A DNA stretch of 64,000 bases from Bacillota bacterium (lineage in GTDB: Bacteria > Bacillota > Clostridia > DSM-8532): contig JAEZJF010000022.1 in assembly GCA_023415825.1 (NCBI GenBank), positions 434,001 through 498,000 on the forward strand. Direction: 5' to 3'. Below are positions 58,634-64,000 of the stretch, piece by piece. The notes under the pieces were generated by a model that saw only the letters and a list, made by a program, of their open reading frames with translations, made no database searches and was not told the origin of the DNA. How positions within the stretch are numbered: the first letter of the stretch is position 1; every line of letters begins with the position of its first letter. The translations under genes and the position numbers were made by a program.

Positions 58634-61615
58634 ATGGAAGATATTTTATTAAGCTTGAAGAATCCCCCCTCAAAATACAGGCCTATACCTCTTTGGTCCT
58701 GGAACGACAAGCTGGAACCCGTATTCCTGAGACAACAGATTGAGCAAATGGCTATGGCTGGACTGGGAGGATATTTCATGCATGCGCGAGGGGGTCTTGA
58801 AATCGGCTATCTGTCCGATGAATGGATGGCGTGCATAGAAGCATGCATAGATGAAGGAAAAAAGGTAGGTCTGGATTCATGGGCGTATGACGAAGATGGC
58901 TTTCCAAGCGGTTTTGCCGGAGGAGCAGTAACGGAGTTGGGAGATCGGTACCACGTCCGATGGCTTGAATTTGAGGAATTAGATCTTAATACCCATATAC
59001 CGCAGGATGATTCGGTACTTGGGACATGTCAGCTTTCTGGCGAGAGAATAATTGTTGCCAGGCACAAATCGAACAAATACTACGTAGACGTCCTAAATGC
59101 CGATGTAATAAAAGCCTTTCTTGACAGTACCCATAAAAAATACTACAGAGCTTTCAAGGACGATTTTGGTACGGGCCTGAAGGGCTTTTTTACCGATGAG
59201 CCCCAATATGCTCGGGGACGTTTGCCTTGGTCCTATGTTCTTGAGGATTCCTTTTTCGAAAGGCATGGTTATAATCTGAGAGATGTGCTTCCAGCCCTGG
59301 TCGCAGAGATTCAGGGCTTCGAAAAAATACGGTACGATTACTGGAGTACGGTTAATGAGCTGTTTGTCGAAGCCTACGCAAAGCAGGTATATAAATGGTG
59401 CGATGAACACAAATGCTTGCTTACAGGACATTACGTCGATGAAAACAGCCTGACAGGGCAAATGTTTTGCTGCGCCGGTATTATGCCTCTTTATGAGTTC
59501 ATGCATATTCCCGGAATCGATTGGCTGGGCCGAAGGATCGGAAGCCCGGCGGTGCCTAAACAGGCAGCTTCCGTCGCATGCCAGTTGAGTAAGGAACAAG
59601 TCCTGACGGAATCTTTCGCGCTTTGCGGGTGGAATGTCAGCTTTGAAGAGATGAAATGGATTGCGGAGTGGCAGCTTGTAAACGGTGTGAACCTGATATG
59701 CCAGCACCTTGAAGGATACTCCTTAAGAGGAATGAGAAAGAGGGATTACCCTCCGTCTCTTTTTTACCAGCAGCCGTGGTGGGAGGAATATCATCATTTG
59801 AATGACTACTTCGCACGTCTGGGAAAGCTGTTGTCTTCCGGAGCGGAAGTAGCGGAGGTCTTGGTGCTTCACCCGATTAAGAGTGCCTGGATAGTCTATG
59901 ATAATACCAATAATGAAAGAATTGCCAAACTGGATCAGGATTTCACATGGGTTTCTGAGCTGTTGTCCGGCTGGCATATAAACTACCATTATGGGGATGA
60001 AACAATAATCTGCACTCACGGCAGAGTTGAAGAAGACCGCTTTATAGTAGGTCAATGCAGCTACAAATCTGTGATACTTCCATCGATGATCACCATTGAT
60101 GAAGGTACGCTCAATCTTCTGAAATCCTTTTTGGATAACGGCGGCACCATAATAAGCGCCGGTGACCTGCCTGATAGGAAAGAAGGCAGCAAGGACCCTG
60201 CTGTTTCAGATTTGATGGACAGGGTTATAAAGGCAGGAAAGAATGAAAAGGCTTTCAGATGCCAAATTGAAAGCCTTGGAATCCGGCGGCTGCATATCTG
60301 TGACGATAAGGATGAAATCAGTGATATTCATTATCAGCAAAGGAGCTTGGGAGATACCCAGGTCTTCTATATGGTGAACCACAGCCAAACGATGGCCTAC
60401 ACTGCTTCAGTCGAGATTATGGGGAGGGGGAGGGCCGTAAGGTTTAATGCCGAAACAGGAGAAGCGGAGAACATCTTCTTTGATTACTATGATGATACAA
60501 CGGTTGTTATCCTGGATTTTGAACCCATGCAGTCACACACGATACTGTTTATAGCTGGCGACGCCCCAATGCCTGCGGAAAAAGACTGTAAACAAACTGT
60601 TATAAGACCCCGGGGTGTTTGGAATGTCGAGGAAATGCAAATGAACTCACTAACGTTGGATTACTGCAGCTTCAGCATTGAAAACAGAGAATGGCAGGGT
60701 CCTATTCCTGTCATCCGGCTGATGGACCTCCTGCTGGAAATGAAACGGAGCTGTAATATAGCTCTTAAATATACTTTTGAAATAGGCGCTGATCCTGAGC
60801 AATTCAGGGAACTCTTTCTTGTTGTGGAGGAAGCAGATAAATTCAATATTTCCATGAATGGCACACCGATAAATGATAATGCCATGGGATGGTGGAAGGA
60901 CAGTTCTTTTCTGAAGCTGGATATCAAATCACATGTAAAGACGGGCCTGAATGAAGTGGTTCTAAGAAGGTGCTTTTTTCAGAAACAGAAGGTTTATGAT
61001 ATCCTTTTTGGTGACTCTGTCCATGAAAGTGAGTTAAATAAGCTAACCTTTGATACGGAGCTTGAAAGTATTTATATTGTTGGAGATTTCGGCGTCATAA
61101 GTAAAGGCTGCTATACGGAGGGTGACAAAAGGGCTCTGTGCACTGATGGTCCCTTCGTTATCACAGAAAAGCCCTCAAAAGTTGAAACTGGGGATATCAC
61201 TAGGCAGGGCTTCTGTTTCTATTCGGGGTCGGTTAATCTGTCAAGCTCAATAGAAATTGAAAAGCAGGGTAATTCAAGAATCATTCTTGATTTTGGTAAG
61301 CCGGATGCCGTCCTCGCCAAGGTATTCATTAACGAAAAGCCTGTTAAAGCCGTTTTATGGGCTCCCTACAGGGTGGACATAACGGATTTTGTAATTGACG
61401 GGACAAATAAAATAACGCTGCAGCTTTATGGCAGCAACAGGAACCTACTAGGACCTCATCATCATGTAGACGGTGAAATTTACAGGGTAGGACCCATGAG
61501 TTTTTCCGGAAAACGAAGCTGGGTCGATAATGACCGAAAAGAAGGCAGCATTTGGTCCGACAGATATTGCTTCGTAAGATTTGGACTAACCCTTACGCTC
61601 CAGTATATCCATTAG
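58634..61615 (+). CDS. Large cytoplasmic glycoside hydrolase, GH106-like
   Basis: This ~993-residue protein has no signal peptide. The N-terminal third shows PLWSWNDKLEP, GLGGYFMHARGGLEIGYL, SWAYDEDGFPSGFAGG and GFFTDEPQYARG, features of a large group of TIM-barrel hydrolases related to alpha-L-rhamnosidases (GH106). The middle has a glutamine-amidotransferase-like fold region (VILPSMITIDEGTLNLLKSF), and the C-terminus is beta-rich with two jelly-roll-like parts. ATG 58634 follows GGGAG. It is the partner of the GH130 enzyme and probably removes a terminal sugar from imported oligosaccharides. The exact family and linkage need experimental testing. Confidence 0.72.
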   Translation: MEDILLSLKNPPSKYRPIPLWSWNDKLEPVFLRQQIEQMAMAGLGGYFMHARGGLEIGYLSDEWMACIEACIDEGKKVGLDSWAYDEDGFPSGFAGGAVTELGDRYHVRWLEFEELDLNTHIPQDDSVLGTCQLSGERIIVARHKSNKYYVDVLNADVIKAFLDSTHKKYYRAFKDDFGTGLKGFFTDEPQYARGRLPWSYVLEDSFFERHGYNLRDVLPALVAEIQGFEKIRYDYWSTVNELFVEAYAKQVYKWCDEHKCLLTGHYVDENSLTGQMFCCAGIMPLYEFMHIPGIDWLGRRIGSPAVPKQAASVACQLSKEQVLTESFALCGWNVSFEEMKWIAEWQLVNGVNLICQHLEGYSLRGMRKRDYPPSLFYQQPWWEEYHHLNDYFARLGKLLSSGAEVAEVLVLHPIKSAWIVYDNTNNERIAKLDQDFTWVSELLSGWHINYHYGDETIICTHGRVEEDRFIVGQCSYKSVILPSMITIDEGTLNLLKSFLDNGGTIISAGDLPDRKEGSKDPAVSDLMDRVIKAGKNEKAFRCQIESLGIRRLHICDDKDEISDIHYQQRSLGDTQVFYMVNHSQTMAYTASVEIMGRGRAVRFNAETGEAENIFFDYYDDTTVVILDFEPMQSHTILFIAGDAPMPAEKDCKQTVIRPRGVWNVEEMQMNSLTLDYCSFSIENREWQGPIPVIRLMDLLLEMKRSCNIALKYTFEIGADPEQFRELFLVVEEADKFNISMNGTPINDNAMGWWKDSSFLKLDIKSHVKTGLNEVVLRRCFFQKQKVYDILFGDSVHESELNKLTFDTELESIYIVGDFGVISKGCYTEGDKRALCTDGPFVITEKPSKVETGDITRQGFCFYSGSVNLSSSIEIEKQGNSRIILDFGKPDAVLAKVFINEKPVKAVLWAPYRVDITDFVIDGTNKITLQLYGSNRNLLGPHHHVDGEIYRVGPMSFSGKRSWVDNDRKEGSIWSDRYCFVRFGLTLTLQYIH

Positions 61616-61617
61616 AA

Positions 61618-61645
61618 AAGAGCCCGAAGGCTCTTAAGTGCTTTT
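61618..61645. terminator. Terminator after the large hydrolase gene
   Basis: AAGAGCC (61618-61624), loop CGAA, GGCTCTT (61629-61635), followed on the plus strand by AAGTGCTTTTT. The tetraloop stabilises the short stem. Confidence 0.7.
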
Positions 61646-61653
61646 TACTGTCT

Positions 61654-62025
61654 TCAGAGGATTCCCCGTAATAAAAACAAAGTAATCAGCGGTCTCAAAA
61701 ATCTGCTTCTTCTGCGTCTTCGTCTTCGAAAGGGGGGAGGATCAGGAGGATCAGATACATTTAATGTATCGTTCACTTCCCGGACTCTTCTCCGCATTTC
61801 GTGGCTGTCAAATTCTCTAATTTCTCTAAGTCCTGCCATTTCCCTGAGGCATTCATGTCTCTCTTCTTGAGAAATCCCATGACATTCACTTCTTATATCC
61901 GCCAACAGTTCCCTATCAGATCTTTTGCAAAAGCAAGCCATATGCCTGTTAAATTCAGCTCTTTCTCTTTCGTCTGAAATAAGTCTCCGCATTGTTCCAC
62001 AAAAACTACAGTCTCGTTCGCTCAT
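61654..62025 (-). CDS. Small Cys- and Arg-rich protein
   Basis: This 123-residue protein of unknown function starts at ATG 62025 after GGAGGT. The N-terminal part has CSFCG, MACFCKR, ECHG and HECLRE with six Cys in all, possibly a metal site. The C-terminus has a Pro-rich hinge (DPPDPPPF), seven consecutive Arg residues and then a hydrophobic end LRPLITLFLLRGIL. The basic stretch with a hydrophobic tail suggests binding to nucleic acid, membrane or a spore coat. I do not recognise the family. Confidence 0.6.
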   Translation of the reverse strand: MSERDCSFCGTMRRLISDERERAEFNRHMACFCKRSDRELLADIRSECHGISQEERHECLREMAGLREIREFDSHEMRRRVREVNDTLNVSDPPDPPPFRRRRRRRSRFLRPLITLFLLRGIL

Positions 62026-62142
62026 CGATTTCACCTCCAGGTTGTCCCTATCTGTTGTAAATTATGATTTTCCATCCACATTTGTTACAGAAATCTTTGA
62101 AAATAGATCAATCCGATAAGTCCCAGAACTATCGTAACGGGT

Positions 62143-62655
62143 ATGTCCCAATTTTCATATGATAAACAAAGAATATATTTTATGAAAGTGATTAATGTGG
62201 AGGTTGACTTTGGTCAAATTATTTCAAATATTAGAAGAGGCGCTTACAAACATATCGGTATAGGGTCAGGAAGAACAGTATTTGATTTAGGAAATGGATT
62301 CGTCATCAAAGTTGCTAGAAATAGAAAGGGTATTGCTCAAAATAAAGCGGAATATCACATTTCATCCACTATTGACTCCTGTTTATTTGCAAAAATTCAG
62401 CATGTCTCAGAAGATTACAGGTTTCTGATCATGGTGAAGGCAGAAAAAATTAAAAACATATCATACGTTTGGAATTATTTTAATGTAAAAAATAATAGGC
62501 AGCTGTATCAATTAGCAGAACTAAAGGATATTGCTGAAAAGCATCATTTAATATTAGGTGATTTTGGCATACCCATAAATTGGGGTAAAATCGACGAGAA
62601 ACCTGTTATTATTGATTATGGTTTTACTCACCAAGTCAAACGAAGATTTTATTAG
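62143..62655 (+). CDS. Minimal protein-kinase-like protein
   Basis: This ~170-residue protein has a kinase-like core in very short form: a glycine-rich loop GIGSGRTVFDLG, a Val-Ile-Lys strand (FVIKVARN) for the ATP-binding Lys, a hinge-like segment and VIIDYGFTHQV, which resembles the Asp-Tyr/Phe-Gly metal motif. The His-Arg-Asp catalytic loop is not obvious (GDFGIPINWGKI may replace it). Start at ATG 62143 or 62182; neither has a strong ribosome site. It may be a bacterial small-molecule or protein kinase relative, or a pseudokinase. Weakly supported as to function. Confidence 0.5.
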   Translation: MSQFSYDKQRIYFMKVINVEVDFGQIISNIRRGAYKHIGIGSGRTVFDLGNGFVIKVARNRKGIAQNKAEYHISSTIDSCLFAKIQHVSEDYRFLIMVKAEKIKNISYVWNYFNVKNNRQLYQLAELKDIAEKHHLILGDFGIPINWGKIDEKPVIIDYGFTHQVKRRFY

Positions 62656-62779
62656 TACGAAAAATAATGCGCATCATATCCATATTTTCCGCAGCGGCCA
62701 ACATCATGAACCCCTGATTCATAATCGTGCTTTTTAAACTCACCCGGTCGTTCCTCATTCTTTATATATCTGTCATGGA

Positions 62780-63700
62780 CTAGTATACAATGGACATGAT
62801 GATTCCCTGCTCATAGTCCCCAAAATGCTCGCCGAACAAATTGAATCCACCAATATATTTGGCAGTGGGTTTATTGCCGATACGAATGATGATGGTTTGC
62901 CCGTAGGCAAGCTTGAGGTGCTCCATCCGTATGTCCGACACGATTTGCCCATTGATGAGACTGTGTTCTTCGGCCACCTCGAGTGTTGTCAGAAGGCCAT
63001 ATTGGGTGCTTCCGTTGTCCCACCAGACGGGGTTTAGCCGCCCGCGCCTGCTGCCAAAGTCTCCGGGACATCTCCAGGTGGCGCACTCAATGCCGTTTAT
63101 CCAGATGGTGATATCCGACTTCCAATCCTCTTGAAAGTTTGGAGCCTCGGAACAGGCTTCAAAGGACAACATCAGCCTCTTCGGCTGTTGATCCTTTTTT
63201 AGCGGATAGGGGAATTTGTACTCTACAAAACCGCTTGAGCTCCACAATAACTGTGCATTTACCCTTTGAGGCATATAAAAATCGGAGGGCTTATCCTCGG
63301 AGCCGATGGGGCCTGTGCTGCCGGCAATTCCGCAGGTTGGAGCGATTTCGCAGTTGGTGAAAGCCCCGATAGGCATTGAGATACTTTCTACCTGATTGAT
63401 ATTTCGCTGCTCACCTACCAGACGAATATTGAGAAAGTCGTTTTTGCGGCTGCAAAGCTTCATGGATCCGCGTGCCCCGGGCTGCAGCTCGGTGTTTATC
63501 AGCCCGGCGGCCTCAAGGCTGCGGATGTGTACGGCCGTGCTGGAAGCGGGGATATTGAGTTTATCCGCTATCTCACCCACATTATAGCTGTTGTAATAAA
63601 GCAGTTTCAGAATCTGGATCCGAGTTGGGGAGGAAAGTGCTTTGCCCACATTGCAGAGCAATTCTTCGTTTTCTGCACTCAGGTCAAGTATCTTTGGCAT
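62780..63700 (-). CDS. ArsR-type regulator with a beta-rich C-terminal domain
   Basis: This 306-residue regulator has an N-terminal ArsR/SmtB winged helix (~15-90; VGKALSSPTRIQILKLLYY, NVGEIADKLNIPASSTAVHI) without the Cys residues of metal sensors. A C-terminal domain of about 200 residues follows, rich in Trp and beta strands (LLWSSSGFVEYKFPYPLKK, DITIWINGIECATWRCPGDF), resembling carbohydrate-binding beta-sandwiches. ATG 63700 follows GAGGTG; the longer frame lacks a ribosome site. It probably senses a sugar and controls nearby hydrolase genes, including one that begins beyond the window. Confidence 0.78.
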   Translation of the reverse strand: MPKILDLSAENEELLCNVGKALSSPTRIQILKLLYYNSYNVGEIADKLNIPASSTAVHIRSLEAAGLINTELQPGARGSMKLCSRKNDFLNIRLVGEQRNINQVESISMPIGAFTNCEIAPTCGIAGSTGPIGSEDKPSDFYMPQRVNAQLLWSSSGFVEYKFPYPLKKDQQPKRLMLSFEACSEAPNFQEDWKSDITIWINGIECATWRCPGDFGSRRGRLNPVWWDNGSTQYGLLTTLEVAEEHSLINGQIVSDIRMEHLKLAYGQTIIIRIGNKPTAKYIGGFNLFGEHFGDYEQGIIMSIVY

Positions 63701-63745
63701 GTCGTATACACCTCGCCTGTCATAAAAAGTAAATTTATTGCTCTG

Positions 63746-63774
63746 ATAATAACATAAAAGCTGATGATTGTCTA
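63746..63774 (-). promoter_or_regulatory. Promoter of the ArsR-type gene
   Basis: On the minus strand TAGACA (63774-63769), 17 nt and TATTAT (63751-63746), 46 bp upstream of the start codon at 63700. Confidence 0.55.
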
Positions 63775-63886
63775 GGTGATTAAAATAAGATTTATGTTTC
63801 AAATATCGTTTAAAGCGATTAATAACAATGATTTTGTTTTTAATTTGGTAAAATTGCTGAAAAAATAGGGTTTCATATTAACTATA

Positions 63887-63915
63887 TTGACATAAAAAAA
63901 TAAAAATGATAGGAT
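63887..63915 (+). promoter_or_regulatory. Possible promoter reading out of the window
   Basis: TTGACA (63887-63892), 17 nt and TAGGAT (63910-63915) on the plus strand, in a very AT-rich 300-bp stretch without genes. It would drive a gene beyond 64000 divergent from the ArsR-type regulator. Confidence 0.4.
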
Positions 63916-64000
63916 TATAATTGTAAAACAAACAAAAAATATAGAACAAAAAACATGTTATAATTCAGATTAAACCATGTATACCTCACATTCGGGACAC

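Noticed and set aside
1..64000. CRISPR array, tRNA, rRNA, prophage or complete insertion sequence
   Set aside because: No regularly spaced repeats, no tRNA-like cloverleaf with conserved arms, and no transposase, integrase or phage structural gene was recognised.

Overview
The window looks like chromosomal DNA from an anaerobic, low-to-medium GC Clostridia-type Bacillota. The evidence is strong AGGAGG-type ribosome sites on nearly every gene, a full-length pyruvate:ferredoxin oxidoreductase, a DUF3787-type small protein (a family linked to spore surfaces in clostridia), and many operons built as regulator + ABC importer + sugar enzymes. I see no rRNA, tRNA, CRISPR array, prophage or intact insertion sequence. 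The genus cannot be fixed from the sequence alone.

Layout. (1) 1-7923: a polyol/sugar locus. A partial creatininase-like gene, a TIM-barrel isomerase and an IolG-type dehydrogenase read rightward. A LacI repressor, a second TIM-barrel isomerase, a PfkB kinase and a Cache-type chemoreceptor read leftward. Two near-identical LacI-type half-palindromes lie at the kinase and chemoreceptor promoters. (2) 8121-9987: an HD-hydrolase/DUF429 fusion and an Ohr peroxidase. (3) 10076-23779: the most unusual region. A BtpA-family protein and a sugar permease diverge from a long operon with a BMP/PnrA-type lipoprotein, ATPase and two permeases, then two PfkB-like proteins that both carry Asn where the catalytic Asp should be, two SIS-domain proteins and three YjbQ-family proteins. 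A convergent DeoR regulator closes the locus. (4) 23992-27924: an alpha/beta hydrolase, the DUF3787 protein, and a MerR regulator followed by two aminoglycoside-modifying-enzyme homologues, AAC(3) and ANT(6). (5) 27921-40597: a DeoR repressor divergent from a glycerol-3-phosphate/phosphodiester operon. It holds a GpsA-like enzyme without a normal start codon, an UgpB/A/E-like importer, an FAD oxidoreductase, an SGNH esterase, a GDPD and a ~1450-residue secreted phosphoesterase with an internal duplication. (6) 40710-44679: a pentitol-type operon (ROK regulator, SDR, FGGY kinase) whose first gene, a zinc alcohol dehydrogenase, survives only as a ~176-bp remnant. (7) 44890-51539: PFOR, an ABC exporter, a YjbR protein, a small hypothetical and a DnaQ-type exonuclease. 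(8) 51545-63700: a membrane-bound AraC regulator, an LplA/B-type importer, a GH130 phosphorylase, a large GH106-like hydrolase, small unknown proteins and an ArsR-type regulator.

Common threads. The three ABC substrate-binding protein genes are each followed by a hairpin that could reduce downstream expression. Two of the three importers have no ATPase gene nearby. A structured repeat occurs at two loci with conserved flanks and an inner stem that differs in sequence but still pairs. The strongest candidates for undescribed biology are the BMP-PfkB(Asn)-SIS-YjbQ operon and the phosphodiester operon with its giant secreted phosphoesterase.
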